Shown: one piece after another, positions 16,503 through 25,523 of the stretch
Layout of the letters: each line of letters starts with the position of its first letter
Position numbering within the stretch: position 1 is the first letter of the stretch
NCBI GenBank assembly: GCA_024641245.1
Contig: JAHEDK010000003.1
Coordinates: 1 to 64,000, forward strand
Direction: 5' to 3'
Length of the DNA stretch: 64,000 bases
From: Actinomycetes bacterium
GTDB taxonomy: Bacteria > Actinomycetota > Acidimicrobiia > Spongiisociales > JAHEDJ01
Translations under genes and position numbers: made by a program
Notes under the pieces: generated by a model
What the model was told of the DNA's origin: nothing
The model's database searches: none
Seen by the model: only the letters and a program-made list of their open reading frames with translations

Positions 16503-18350
16503 TCATGCCTCGGAACCATCCTCATCGATGATCTCGGCTTCGACGATGTCTTCATCCGAGTCGCCGTCGTCTGAGCCTTGGGCGCCGCCGGCCGCGCTCT
16601 CCTCTTGGGCGGCCTGGGCATACAGGCGTTGCGCCAGGGCCTGGGACGCGGTGAGCACGGCTTCGATCTGATTGCGTATCTCTTCTGCAGTCGCCGACTG
16701 GTTCTCGGCCATCTTCTTCAAGTCCGCCAGCGCCGACTCGATCCCGGCCTTCTCGTCCTCTTGAAGCTGATCGGCCTGTTCTTTGAGGAGCTTGTCGGTT
16801 TGGTGGGCGATCTGATCGGCGTGGTTGCGGGCCTCAGCCAACTCTCGCTTCTGGCGGTCCTCCTCGGCGTAAGCCTCGGCATCCTCAACCATCCGTGCGA
16901 TGTCCTGTTCGGCCAGCGCGGTGCCGCCGGTGATCGTCATCGCCTGCTCCTTGCCGGTGCCGAGGTCTTTGGCGTTCACATGCACGATGCCGTTGGCATC
17001 GATATCGAACGTCACCTCGATCTGCGGCATGCCCATCGGCGCCGGCGGGAGGCCGGTGAGGCGGAATTTGCCGAGGCTCTTGTTGTCCATGGCCATCTGG
17101 CGCTCACCCTGGAGCACGTGGATTTCGACCTCGGGCTGGTTGTCATCGGCCGTGGTGAACGTCTCGGACCGCCGGGTCGGGATGGTCGTGTTGCGTTCGA
17201 TCATCTTGGTCATGATCCCGCCCTTGGTCTCGATCCCGAGGGTGAGCGGAGTGACATCAAGGAGAAGGATGTCCTTCACGTCGCCCTTGAGCACGCCGGC
17301 CTGGATGGCGGCTCCGGCTGCCACTACCTCGTCGGGGTTGACGCCCTTGTGGGCTTCCTTGCCACCGGTCATTTCCTTCACGAGTTCCTGCACGGCCGGC
17401 ATGCGGGTGGATCCGCCGACGAGGACGATGTCGTCGATGTCGGAGATGTCCACTCCGGCATCCTTGATCGCCTGATTGAAGGGTCGCTTCGTGCGGTCGA
17501 GCAGATGTTCGGTCAGTTTCTGGAACTCCGAGCGGGTCAGCTTCTTCTGGAGGTGGAGCGGGCCTTCGGCGGTAGCCGTGATGAACGGCAGGTTCACCTC
17601 CGTCTCCGTTACCGACGAGAGTTCGATCTTGGCCTTCTCGGCGGCCTCCTTGAGGCGCTGCATGGCCATCCGGTCCTGCGAGAGGTCCACCCCGGACTCG
17701 TTCTTGAACTGGGTGACGAGCCAGTTCATGACCACGTCGTCCCAGTCGTCGCCGCCGAGCTTGGTATCACCGGCGGTGGACTTGACTTCGAAGACGCCCT
17801 CACCGATTTCGAGTACTGATACATCGAAGGTCCCGCCTCCGAGGTCGTAAACGAGGATCGTGTGGTCATGCTCCTTGTCGAGTCCGTATGCGAGCGACGA
17901 AGCGGTCGGCTCGTTGATGATGCGCAGCACATTGAGGCCGGCGATCTCACCGGCTTCCTTGGTGGCCTGCCGCTGGGCATCGTCGAAGTAGGCCGGCACA
18001 GTGATGACGGCCTCGGTGACCGGTTCGCCGAGGAATGCTTCGGCGTCGCGCTTCATCTTCATGAGGATGCGCGCCGAGATCTCCTGGGCCGTCAGCTTTT
18101 TGCCGTTGATCTCGACCGACCAGGCCTTGTCGCCCATGTGCCGCTTGACAGACCGGATGGTGCGGTCCGGGTTGGTGATCGCCTGGCGCTTGGCGACCTC
18201 GCCGACCAGGACCTCGTCATCTTTAAAGGCGACGACGGACGGGGTGGTCCTGCCGCCTTCAGCATTTGGAACGATCGTGGGTTCCCCGCCCTCGAGGACG
18301 GCGATCACGCTGTTGGTTGTGCCGAGGTCGATACCGACTGCCTTGGCCAT
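16503..18350 (-). CDS. dnaK: chaperone DnaK (Hsp70)
   Basis: This 615-residue Hsp70 has a complete ATPase domain ([18 protein letters not shown] at the start; [41 protein letters not shown] near 335), the linker [13 protein letters not shown] and substrate-binding and lid regions, ending in the acidic tail usual for DnaK. It refolds proteins with DnaJ and GrpE, works with ClpB, and in actinobacteria also serves HspR as co-repressor. It is the promoter-proximal gene of the four-gene operon. Upstream lie TATACT on the minus strand and a HAIR-like repeat. Confidence 0.97.
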   Translation of the reverse strand: MAKAVGIDLGTTNSVIAVLEGGEPTIVPNAEGGRTTPSVVAFKDDEVLVGEVAKRQAITNPDRTIRSVKRHMGDKAWSVEINGKKLTAQEISARILMKMKRDAEAFLGEPVTEAVITVPAYFDDAQRQATKEAGEIAGLNVLRIINEPTASSLAYGLDKEHDHTILVYDLGGGTFDVSVLEIGEGVFEVKSTAGDTKLGGDDWDDVVMNWLVTQFKNESGVDLSQDRMAMQRLKEAAEKAKIELSSVTETEVNLPFITATAEGPLHLQKKLTRSEFQKLTEHLLDRTKRPFNQAIKDAGVDISDIDDIVLVGGSTRMPAVQELVKEMTGGKEAHKGVNPDEVVAAGAAIQAGVLKGDVKDILLLDVTPLTLGIETKGGIMTKMIERNTTIPTRRSETFTTADDNQPEVEIHVLQGERQMAMDNKSLGKFRLTGLPPAPMGMPQIEVTFDIDANGIVHVNAKDLGTGKEQAMTITGGTALAEQDIARMVEDAEAYAEEDRQKRELAEARNHADQIAHQTDKLLKEQADQLQEDEKAGIESALADLKKMAENQSATAEEIRNQIEAVLTASQALAQRLYAQAAQEESAAGGAQGSDDGDSDEDIVEAEIIDEDGSEA

Positions 18351-18422
18351 GGTGGTTGCTCCTTCGTTTCCGGTCGCCAGACCGGTCCGGTGGTTAGTTC
18401 TCAGTGATTACAAACAGTATAA

Positions 18423-18443
18423 CCTGAGTCGACCCGTATCATA
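18423..18443. promoter_or_regulatory. HAIR-like HspR operator upstream of dnaK
   Basis: CCTGAGT-N7-TATCATA (plus strand) has the 7-7-7 layout of HAIR, with the left arm close to consensus and the right arm degenerate. On the minus strand it sits directly upstream of TATACT (18421-18416), the best -10 box for dnaK. The left arm is identical to that of the hsp20 site. Confidence 0.6.
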
Positions 18444-18477
18444 TTTCCTCCTTTTCGGATTCCTCTCACAGGAGACC

Positions 18478-18527
18478 GTTTTCGCGCGGCGATCGCGCCC
18501 CATATGGTGGGATCGCCGCGCGAAAAC
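18478..18527. repeat. palindromic repeat family 2, copy 1
   Basis: This 50-bp element has perfect 17-bp arms (GTTTTCGCGCGGCGATC and its complement) and a 16-nt loop containing the palindrome CCATATGG. It lies between the divergent dnaK and ABC ATPase genes. A second small hairpin (AACCGCC at 18525, GGCGGTT at 18537) overlaps its right end. Confidence 0.88.
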
Positions 18528-18598
18528 CGCCACAACGGCGGTTCCGACACTGTCTAACGACTCTGGCGTGAATCCACACTCCGTCCCAGGATGTAAGG

Positions 18599-19495
18599 AT
18601 GCTGTCGGTCGATGGTGTGACCAAGAAATTTGGTGAACTCGTTGCACTCGACGATTGCTCGCTCACCGTCGAGCGGGGCAAGATCCTCGGGTTCCTCGGG
18701 CCGAACGGGGCCGGGAAAACGACAACAATGCGGATCATTCTGGGGCTGATCGACCCGGATGCCGGTGCGGTGTCGTGGGACGATCGTCCGATCGACGCCG
18801 CCGCCCGACTCCGCTTCGGATACATGCCGGAAGAGCGAGGCCTTTACCCGCGCATGCCATTGCACGATCAGCTCGTATATCACGGGCGTCTGCACGGGAT
18901 GGCAAAGGACTCGGCCATCGCCGAGGCAACTCGCCTGCTCGAGATGCTCAGTCTCGAGGACCGGAGCGCCGCCAAGATCGAAGAGCTCTCGCACGGGAAT
19001 CAGCAGCGGGCGCAGCTGGCTGTGGCGTTGATGCACGATCCAGAGCTATTGGTACTCGACGAGCCATTCGCCGGCCTCGATCCAATCGGTGTGGATGCCC
19101 TTTCGGATGTCCTCGCCGAACGGGCATCGACCGGCACAGCCGTCCTGTTTTCCAGCCACCAGCTCGATCTCGTTGAGGATATGTGCCGACAGGTGGTGAT
19201 CATCAACGAGGGCTCGGTCGTGCTCGCGGGGGAGGTCGACGACCTGCGGCAGTCGTCGCCGCGCCGCTACCTCGACGTTGTCCTCGAGCAATGCCGACCG
19301 GACTGGGTCCAAAGGCTGGAGGGAGTCGACCTGGTCGCTCACAGCGGCAATCGATTCCGGTTGTTGGTGGACGATCAGATGCGAGTATCCGACGTGGCCG
19401 CTTGGGCCGAGCAGGCCGGGAGCCTCCGCGAGTTCAGCTTCACTCCACCGGACTTGTCTGAGGTATTTCGGGAGTCTGTGAGGCGGAGCCAATGA
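18599..19495 (+). CDS. ABC transporter ATP-binding protein (NatA-like)
   Basis: This 298-residue cytoplasmic ATPase has Walker A GPNGAGKTT (about 35-43), a signature LSHGNQQRAQ (about 130, His replacing the usual Gly after Ser), Walker B LLVLDEPFAGLDP (about 151) and the switch His in FSSHQL. A C-terminal DUF4162-like extension (about 215-298) is typical of NatA-type exporters. Its ATGA overlap with the permease (19492-19495) indicates a two-gene exporter operon. The cargo is unknown; NatAB homologues export Na+ or drugs. Confidence 0.92.
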   Translation: MLSVDGVTKKFGELVALDDCSLTVERGKILGFLGPNGAGKTTTMRIILGLIDPDAGAVSWDDRPIDAAARLRFGYMPEERGLYPRMPLHDQLVYHGRLHGMAKDSAIAEATRLLEMLSLEDRSAAKIEELSHGNQQRAQLAVALMHDPELLVLDEPFAGLDPIGVDALSDVLAERASTGTAVLFSSHQLDLVEDMCRQVVIINEGSVVLAGEVDDLRQSSPRRYLDVVLEQCRPDWVQRLEGVDLVAHSGNRFRLLVDDQMRVSDVAAWAEQAGSLREFSFTPPDLSEVFRESVRRSQ

Positions 19496-20667
19496 GTAGT
19501 TGGAAGACTCTCTGGTTGGTCGGATCCCGCGAATGGCGATCGCGTCGCAAAGCCTTCGCGATTTCTACATTGATCCTGGTGGTGGTTGTCAGCGGTGGCT
19601 TGACCGCCATCGGCCTGACAGCCGGAGGCTCGGATGGGCCCGTGACCTACCGCATCGGTACCGTCGGGCCGACGGTAGCGGTCGAAGCTCTCATCAACAT
19701 CTATGCGCCGCCCGGATTTCGGGCCGACGTGAAAGCATTCTCCTCTGCGGAGGAGATCGAGCGGCGGATGGAAGAGGGTGAACTCGAATTCGGCATTGCG
19801 AGTGCCACCGAGATCCTCTCCTATCCCGGACGTTCCAAAGCAATGCTCCAGGCGATTTCTGCCGCCTTGTCGGATCGGCAGATCCGGCAGCAGGCCGAAG
19901 CGCTCGGAGTGGCTCCTGATGATCTGGATTCGATGCTCGACACCACCGTGACGGTTCGGGAAGTAGTCGAGCCGGCCGAGTCGTTTTCTGCAGACTCTGC
20001 GCTGGCGGCGGCGAGCCTGTTTTTCACCTTCATGGGGATTCTGGCCTACGGACAGTGGGTGGCGTACGGCGTTGTCGAGGAGAAGGCCGGCCGGGTGGCA
20101 GAGGTGGTGCTGTCCGCGGTGACGCCTCGCCAGCTTCTTACGGCCAAGGTGGTGTCGATCGGATTCCTCGGCTTCTGCCAGCTCATGATCGTCGGGTTCC
20201 TGGTGTTGCTCCTTGGGGGCCTCCTCGGTGTCGTCGACCTTCCGGATGCCACAGGCGGGGCTTTCGTCATCATCGTGGGGTGGTTCCTGCTCGGATACGC
20301 GTTCTATGCGGCCGGCTATGCGGCTTCTGGGGCGCTGGTCCGTTCTGCGCAGGATGCTTCCGACGCGGTGGGCGGATTCAATCTGCTGCTGATGGTTGGG
20401 TACTTCACCGCGGTTTCCTCCCTCATCGCGGAGAGGGATACCCTGGTCACGCAGATAGCGTCTTTCGTTCCGATCACTGCGCCGCTGACGATGCCCATGC
20501 GGATGGTGCGTGGCGACGTTGGAGTGGGGCAGGGGTTGATTTCTGTGGGAATCATGCTGCTCGCCACCTACGGAATGGTCCTGGTGGGGGCCCGCGTGTT
20601 TCGGCAGGGGATCATACGGGTGGGGATCAAGCTGAAGTGGCGCGAGGTCGTTCGATCGCGGGGATAG
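19492..20667 (+). CDS. ABC-2 type permease (NatB-like)
   Basis: This 391-residue membrane partner of the preceding ATPase has one N-terminal membrane segment (about 20-42), a large extracytoplasmic domain (about 50-165) and five or six further segments from about 170 to 370. It contains the EEKAGRVAEVVLSAVTPRQLL motif typical of NatB-type ABC-2 permeases. The start ATG lies inside the ATPase stop (ATGA), fixing the start. Substrate unknown. Confidence 0.9.
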   Translation: MSSWKTLWLVGSREWRSRRKAFAISTLILVVVVSGGLTAIGLTAGGSDGPVTYRIGTVGPTVAVEALINIYAPPGFRADVKAFSSAEEIERRMEEGELEFGIASATEILSYPGRSKAMLQAISAALSDRQIRQQAEALGVAPDDLDSMLDTTVTVREVVEPAESFSADSALAAASLFFTFMGILAYGQWVAYGVVEEKAGRVAEVVLSAVTPRQLLTAKVVSIGFLGFCQLMIVGFLVLLLGGLLGVVDLPDATGGAFVIIVGWFLLGYAFYAAGYAASGALVRSAQDASDAVGGFNLLLMVGYFTAVSSLIAERDTLVTQIASFVPITAPLTMPMRMVRGDVGVGQGLISVGIMLLATYGMVLVGARVFRQGIIRVGIKLKWREVVRSRG

Positions 20668-20793
20668 AGCATCGATCCTGCGTCACTCACGAGCCGTCCT
20701 TCGCGTCATCGGCTCGACAGGCGGCCAGCTCTCTCAATGACGAGGGCTGGGCAGGCGAAGACGCGACCGCAAGGTCGAACCGGCTACATGGTG

Positions 20794-20813
20794 CCGGAGG
20801 CTCCGGGCTCCGG
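20794..20813 (+). terminator. possible terminator after the ABC operon
   Basis: A short stem (CCGGAG at 20794-20799 with CTCCGG at 20808-20813) lies in the 275-nt gap between the permease and the hydrolase. TATGCT near 20877 could be the -10 box of the hydrolase. I see nothing else in this gap. Confidence 0.35.
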
Positions 20814-20942
20814 TCTGGTTTGGGTGAGTTTGTCGACTCGCGTTGCGGTCGGGGACGCGCCGTGAACGCCGGTCGGTATGCTCACGGAACCCACCCGGCC
20901 ATCGGCCGAGTAAGTGCCATCGATGTACGAAGGAGAACGCTC

Positions 20943-21839
20943 GTGGACCCCGAACACGTCGTCGTGACTGAAACGATTGCCGGTGCAGAGTGCCTGCTGA
21001 TGTACGTCGAGGTGTGGGACGGTCTCTATGCGCCGATCGGGCTGCGCAAGCCGGATGGCCCCGGGCCTTTTCCGATCGTCTTGCTGGCATCCGGCAACGG
21101 CGGCGAAGGGATGCGCTGGATCCGCAACGCATGTGCCGAGAACGGCTACATCATGGATCGCTTGGTCGCCGAAGGCTACGCCTGCGCTTGGCTGCGATAC
21201 CGGACCGAGGTCGAGCTCGGCTACAACGACGGCGGACCGTTGATCCGCGACATGCGCCAGGGCCGCGAGCTGTTCAATCGCTCACCACTCGAATACGAGG
21301 ACGAGATCGCCATCATCGACTTCGTCAAAACCCTTCCCTATGTCGATCCCAACCGGGTGGGGCTGATCGGCATGAGCCATGGTGGCGAAATGGTGATGAA
21401 GATCACCTCCGAGTACCACGGGGTGGCGGCAGCCGTTGCCAGCGAGCCTGCTTCTCACGAGTACCTGGCGCTGACACCCGACGACACGGCCTTCGTCAAC
21501 GAGGAAACGCACCTGCGCAACATCGAGTCGATGATGATGACGGAGGTCGAGAAGGTCCGGAGTCGCATCGATCGCCCGACTGCTTCGTCGCGGATCGCCG
21601 GCGTCCAGACACCGATCCTGGTGATGGGGAGAGAGACTGACGAACTCCAGGGCATCTTCAGGCTCAACTACGAGCTTTTGGCTGAAGCCGGCAAGGAGGT
21701 CGATTGGGTTTCTTACGATCACGACCTGCATGGCTACGTGTTCCCGCGACGCGGCGCCGACGGTGAATACGAGGTCAACGACGTCCAGCACGAGGCTATC
21801 GCCGGAGTGATCGGCTTCCTGGATCGCTACCTCAAGTAG
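20943..21839 (+). CDS. alpha/beta hydrolase, prolyl-oligopeptidase-like
   Basis: This 298-residue soluble hydrolase has the nucleophile elbow GMSHGGE (Ser near 144), an acidic residue expected near GRETDELQG (about 222) and a catalytic His in DLHGYVFPR (about 262). The oxyanion region is LLASGNGG. It resembles dienelactone hydrolase or S9-type peptidases; the substrate is unknown. GTG 20943 is chosen because AAGGAG sits at good spacing; the open frame extends upstream through the ABC permease region only by chance. Confidence 0.85.
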   Translation: MDPEHVVVTETIAGAECLLMYVEVWDGLYAPIGLRKPDGPGPFPIVLLASGNGGEGMRWIRNACAENGYIMDRLVAEGYACAWLRYRTEVELGYNDGGPLIRDMRQGRELFNRSPLEYEDEIAIIDFVKTLPYVDPNRVGLIGMSHGGEMVMKITSEYHGVAAAVASEPASHEYLALTPDDTAFVNEETHLRNIESMMMTEVEKVRSRIDRPTASSRIAGVQTPILVMGRETDELQGIFRLNYELLAEAGKEVDWVSYDHDLHGYVFPRRGADGEYEVNDVQHEAIAGVIGFLDRYLK

Positions 21840-21863
21840 TCCGCAGTGTTCGAGTTGTCGGCC

Positions 21864-22742
21864 TCACTGCACGGCGATCAACACGACCCCCGAGACGACC
21901 AGGACCACGCTGCCCATCAGGTGCCAATCCACGTGCTCGTCTCCTTTGAGGAACAGCATTCCGAGTCCGATTGCCCAGATCCCCTGGGTAGCCTGGAGGA
22001 TGCCGACGACCCAGGCGGGTAGGTAGCCGAAGGCGCTGAACTGTGACAGGAGCGCAATGCTCGTCGTGACACCGGCCGCCACGAACCACCAGGGGATCGA
22101 GTGGACGTTGGCTGCCACTCGTTGGCGGATCGCCCCGCGCAACACATCGACCGACATCAGGACCGCCAGAGCGGCCGCGGCGCCCAGGAATGCGCCGATG
22201 ATCGAGCTATCGAATCGTTGCAGTCCCCACTTCCTGAGCACGAAGGCGGTGCCGAAGAACATTGGAGCCAGGGCTGCGATCACGTAGAACCCGACCGGCA
22301 CTTTCTCGCCGGTCAGGGCTCCGGCCGCGCCCGCTCTCAATCGAACCAGCCAGAGCAGCCCACCGATGACCAGCAGACCTCCGAACGCCTCGATGAGGCT
22401 CAAGGACTCCGCCAGCACGATCCAACCGACGATGGCCGCCGCGACCGGTGTTCCCGTAATGAAGGCACTCGCCCTCGTCGCCCCGATCAGCCGTACGGCC
22501 CGGAGGTTGAACGACCTGCCCAACACTGATCCCACGACACCTGCCACCAGTAGCGCCGTCACTCCGGCCGAGTTCCACGGAGGACGGACGGCAAACGAGG
22601 CGGCCAGACCGAGCACCAGAACATTGACGGCGACCGTCATCAACACCCCATCGTCGCTGGCACGGTGCCGATGACCGATCCTGACCAGCACCGAGGACAG
22701 CGCAAAGAAGAAGGCCGATCCGATGCCGAAGATGAAACCCAT
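21864..22742 (-). CDS. EamA/DMT family transporter
   Basis: This 292-residue membrane protein has ten hydrophobic segments in two EamA repeats (about 3-135 and 150-290), the layout of drug/metabolite exporters. The second repeat ends in the usual ATQGIWAIGLGMLFLKGDEH followed by a last segment. The substrate is unknown. The ATG at 22742 starts the first membrane segment directly (MGFIFGIGSAFFF); it lies 19 nt after the stop of the upstream gene on the same strand, so the two are probably cotranscribed. Confidence 0.87.
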   Translation of the reverse strand: MGFIFGIGSAFFFALSSVLVRIGHRHRASDDGVLMTVAVNVLVLGLAASFAVRPPWNSAGVTALLVAGVVGSVLGRSFNLRAVRLIGATRASAFITGTPVAAAIVGWIVLAESLSLIEAFGGLLVIGGLLWLVRLRAGAAGALTGEKVPVGFYVIAALAPMFFGTAFVLRKWGLQRFDSSIIGAFLGAAAALAVLMSVDVLRGAIRQRVAANVHSIPWWFVAAGVTTSIALLSQFSAFGYLPAWVVGILQATQGIWAIGLGMLFLKGDEHVDWHLMGSVVLVVSGVVLIAVQ

Positions 22743-22761
22743 CAGGAGTTGCGGGACGTGG

Positions 22762-24003
22762 TCAAGGAGCTTCCTCGGCGGCGCCGAGCAGAATCGCTTG
22801 CTCAACGGTGAAGTTGCGCATCAAGGCGTCGGCGCCGGTCAAGGTTCCTTCGAACGTGATCGTGCTCCCTTGGGCGGGGACCGCCGATTCCGGCAACTGC
22901 ACGATGGCATCTACTTCGGTCGATCCGAAAAGGTCGTGTTCGAGCGATGCCACGGTTACAACGGCCTTGATGGCCGGACCCCGTCCGAACTCGGTGTCGA
23001 AGTCGTAGCGGCGGGCCTTCTTGACGACCCCCGACCAGCGGACTCGTCTTCCGGCATAGCCGGCTGCGAAGCGGTCCCGGATCACAAAGCTCATTTCCCG
23101 TCCGCCGAACAGGTCGGCGGTGGCCGCGGCGGCTTCGATGCCTGATGGCTCGACAGCGCTTCGTTCCGACGGCTTTATCGGTTGCGGCGCTAGGGCACCT
23201 TTCCACCCGAGAACTTCTGGATCCGCCGGCGCCAGCTTTTCGAGTTCCCTCACCCTGGCTTCTATGTCGTCCACCTTGCCCGCAGCCGCCAGTGTGTCGA
23301 GTTCGGTGAGGCGTCGCTCCACGTCGTCCGGTTGAGCTTCGACGGCCGCCCTCATTCTGTGCAATGCCTCGCCCAGTTCTCCCGTCTCTCTGGCCAGCAC
23401 CGCCTCATCCAGGTCACCGGCACCTCCGCTCAGGCTTTGCCCCACTCCGACGAGGCGTCGCACAGACGAGACGAGCACCTCCGAATCTCGGATAGTCCGG
23501 CGAACGTCCACGCGAACGCGGGTGTTCGTCACCTCGAGAATCGGATATGTCGCCATGAACCGGTTGAGCGTCATCCGTCTCTGCCCCGTGAGGAAGGCGG
23601 ACAATCGATCGGGATCGGCCGTCCTTATCAGGAAGGCGTCATCGAATGAGGGGTCACCTATCTCCACATCCTGCATGCCGACCACCCGGCGGAAGAACCC
23701 GCCGACCTTGGTCTGGCGGGAGAGATCGAACTCGAAGCCGATCGATGGATACGCGACCTGAAAGCGCGTGTACCGCTGCTGGTTGTTGCCGCTGCCTTTG
23801 GTGAATGTGTGGACGGAGATAGCGTGTCCGGAGATCAGCCCATCCATGCGTGGAGAAGAGAATATGCCTCCGGGGTTCAGGTCGAGGCCGAGCTGTGTTG
23901 CGGCCTCCGTCCACTGCGCGATCGTTTGCCGATGATTGACCATCGCGAGCAATACGACCATCGCTGCGGTCAGTGCTACGAGGACGAAGATCACGCTGGG
24001 CAT
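22762..24003 (-). CDS. membrane-anchored hypothetical protein
   Basis: This 413-residue protein has one N-terminal membrane anchor (about 2-22), a globular region, a charged helical region (about 185-260) and a C-terminal beta-rich domain (about 290-410) that looks OB-like (VRWSGVVKKARRYD; STITFEGTLTGAD). I do not recognise the family. TAGACT lies 9 nt before the ATG (6 nt before an in-frame TTG at 24006), so the mRNA may be leaderless. It is upstream of the EamA gene. Confidence 0.7.
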   Translation of the reverse strand: MPSVIFVLVALTAAMVVLLAMVNHRQTIAQWTEAATQLGLDLNPGGIFSSPRMDGLISGHAISVHTFTKGSGNNQQRYTRFQVAYPSIGFEFDLSRQTKVGGFFRRVVGMQDVEIGDPSFDDAFLIRTADPDRLSAFLTGQRRMTLNRFMATYPILEVTNTRVRVDVRRTIRDSEVLVSSVRRLVGVGQSLSGGAGDLDEAVLARETGELGEALHRMRAAVEAQPDDVERRLTELDTLAAAGKVDDIEARVRELEKLAPADPEVLGWKGALAPQPIKPSERSAVEPSGIEAAAATADLFGGREMSFVIRDRFAAGYAGRRVRWSGVVKKARRYDFDTEFGRGPAIKAVVTVASLEHDLFGSTEVDAIVQLPESAVPAQGSTITFEGTLTGADALMRNFTVEQAILLGAAEEAP

Positions 24004-24139
24004 CAATCAGCGAGTCTACGGTCCAAGTCGGGAGCTCGAGACGGTCGATCGCCCTCTTGCCTGCCGGGCTGTTGGCGGCGGTGCGGATAAGTCGGCTGGT
24101 CCTCTGAGTTGAGGAGGCGACCCGCACCTTTGGCCGGGC

Positions 24140-24712
24140 CTATCGAACCGGCCCCTCTGTGGTTGCGGACGCCCTCCACCGCTCAGCTGTCATCCGATAC
24201 AGCACATGGCGCTGCAGTGGACTCCCGGCCGGGATGTTCGGATGGTCGAAGTCATCGGCCGGGTCGTGGGTCATTCCCAGGCGTTCCATGACTGCCACCG
24301 ACCGGACGTTGACCGGGATTGTGAACGACACGATCTCCTCGAGGCCGGCTCGCTCAAATCCGAATGCCAGGGCGGCCCGCGCCGCTTCGGTGGCATATCC
24401 GTTTCCCCACGATGCTCTGTCGAGCCGCCACCCGATCTCGATCGCAGGTGTGAAATGCGCTGCGAAGCTAGGTGGCCACAGGCCTGTGAACCCGACGAAA
24501 TCGCCGACGCCCTTCAATTCGACGGCCCACAGCCCGAACCCCCAGATGTTGAAACCTTCTTCGACCCGCTCGATAAACGCATTGGACTCATCTCTCGATA
24601 GAGCGGCGATCATGTGACGCATGACTTCTGGATCCGCGTTCATAGCCGCGAACGGCTCACGGTCGGAGTCGCGCCATCGGCGGAGGATTAGTCGATCTGT
24701 GCGGATCTCCAT
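24140..24712 (-). CDS. GNAT acetyltransferase, RimJ/RimL-like
   Basis: This 190-residue acetyltransferase starts with MEIRTDRLILRRWRDSD, the classic opening of the RimJ/RimL branch. It holds IEIGWRLDRASWGNGYATEA, the acetyl-CoA loop, and ends with NVRSVAVMERLGMTHD. Relatives acetylate ribosomal-protein N-termini or small amines; the substrate here is unknown. TACGAT is 6 nt before the ATG with no Shine-Dalgarno. A family 2 palindrome lies 34 nt upstream. Confidence 0.9.
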   Translation of the reverse strand: MEIRTDRLILRRWRDSDREPFAAMNADPEVMRHMIAALSRDESNAFIERVEEGFNIWGFGLWAVELKGVGDFVGFTGLWPPSFAAHFTPAIEIGWRLDRASWGNGYATEAARAALAFGFERAGLEEIVSFTIPVNVRSVAVMERLGMTHDPADDFDHPNIPAGSPLQRHVLYRMTAERWRASATTEGPVR

Positions 24713-24746
24713 CAAGCCATCGTAGGAGAAGGCGCCGGCCCGGCAC

Positions 24747-24796
24747 GTTTTCGCGCGGGGATCACCCTCTATAACGTGGGATTCCCGCGCGAAAAC
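24747..24796. repeat. palindromic repeat family 2, copy 2
   Basis: This 50-bp element has 17-bp arms with one G-T mismatch (GTTTTCGCGCGGGGATC against GATTCCCGCGCGAAAAC) and a 16-nt loop. It lies between the GNAT gene start and the terminator of the DUF1269 gene. Confidence 0.88.
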
Positions 24797-24810
24797 GGTG
24801 TGAGACATGT

Positions 24811-24840
24811 AGACGGCCCCGCCATAAGGCGGGGCCGTCT
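24811..24840 (-). terminator. hairpin terminator of the DUF1269-type gene
   Basis: A perfect 13-bp stem (24811-24823 with 24828-24840) with an ATAA loop lies 55 nt beyond the stop of the minus-strand gene at 24895. Confidence 0.75.
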
Positions 24841-24894
24841 CTTGGAAGCGGGAGCAGGGAGGGAGGGAAGGGGAGATCCCGCTCCAAGACTTGG

Positions 24895-25404
24895 TCAGGC
24901 TGCGCTTGAGAGTGCCTCCTCGAACTGCTCGCGAGTCTCGGCATCGAAGGTCGTGTGGAGGATTCGACCGTCGAATCGCCGAAGCTCCCGAATCAGATGC
25001 GTCGGGTATGCGTCCTTTACCAGGAAGAAGGCGGCGGCGTTGCCGGCGCGTAGACCCCGGCCGACCGCTTTCATCTGTTGGTCGTTGATGCCGGTGTCTG
25101 TTCGCCAGGCCCAGAGTGCGCCGAGGGCTGCTCCGATGAGGGCGGCGGGTACTGCGTAGCCGAACCAGAGTCCGGCCAGGAGGCCCCACCAGCTTCCTCT
25201 CAATGCTCCCTGGGATGGGTTGGTGTCCCGGGTCTGGAGGATGCGAACCTTGCGGTTGTTGGTCACGATGGCGGCATCCTCCAGGAGCAATGACTTGTGC
25301 TTCTGAAGGCGGAGGAAGGCGAGCAGGACTTCTCTGGCTTTCAGCTCATCGTCGAATTCGAGGGCCACGAGGTCACCGGCTGTCTGCTCGACTGTGTGGT
25401 TCAT
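24895..25404 (-). CDS. DUF1269-type small membrane-associated protein
   Basis: This 169-residue protein opens with a strand-helix unit (DLVALEFDDELKAREVLLAFLRLQ). It then has a Gly/Ala-rich hydrophobic hairpin (GSWWGLLAGLWFGYAVPAA and LIGAALGALWAW; about 70-105) and a C-terminal strand-helix unit. This is the layout of DUF1269-like proteins, which are often stress-linked but of unknown biochemical role. The start ATG has AAGGAT upstream. It is divergent from the aminotransferase. Confidence 0.8.
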   Translation of the reverse strand: MNHTVEQTAGDLVALEFDDELKAREVLLAFLRLQKHKSLLLEDAAIVTNNRKVRILQTRDTNPSQGALRGSWWGLLAGLWFGYAVPAALIGAALGALWAWRTDTGINDQQMKAVGRGLRAGNAAAFFLVKDAYPTHLIRELRRFDGRILHTTFDAETREQFEEALSSAA

Positions 25405-25523
25405 GATGATCCTTCCAACGATGTGAAGTGCTCTATTGCTTCCATCTTGTCGGATCATTGTCAGAGAAGGGTGAAGAGATCCTGAGACTCGGATGAGAAG
25501 TCCGGGGCTCTACCATCCCCCGG

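Noticed and set aside
16578-17819. 413-codon open frame on the plus strand opposite dnaK
   Set aside because: It is a mirror of the dnaK codon pattern; long antisense frames in dnaK are common in high-GC genomes and this one lacks recognisable motifs.
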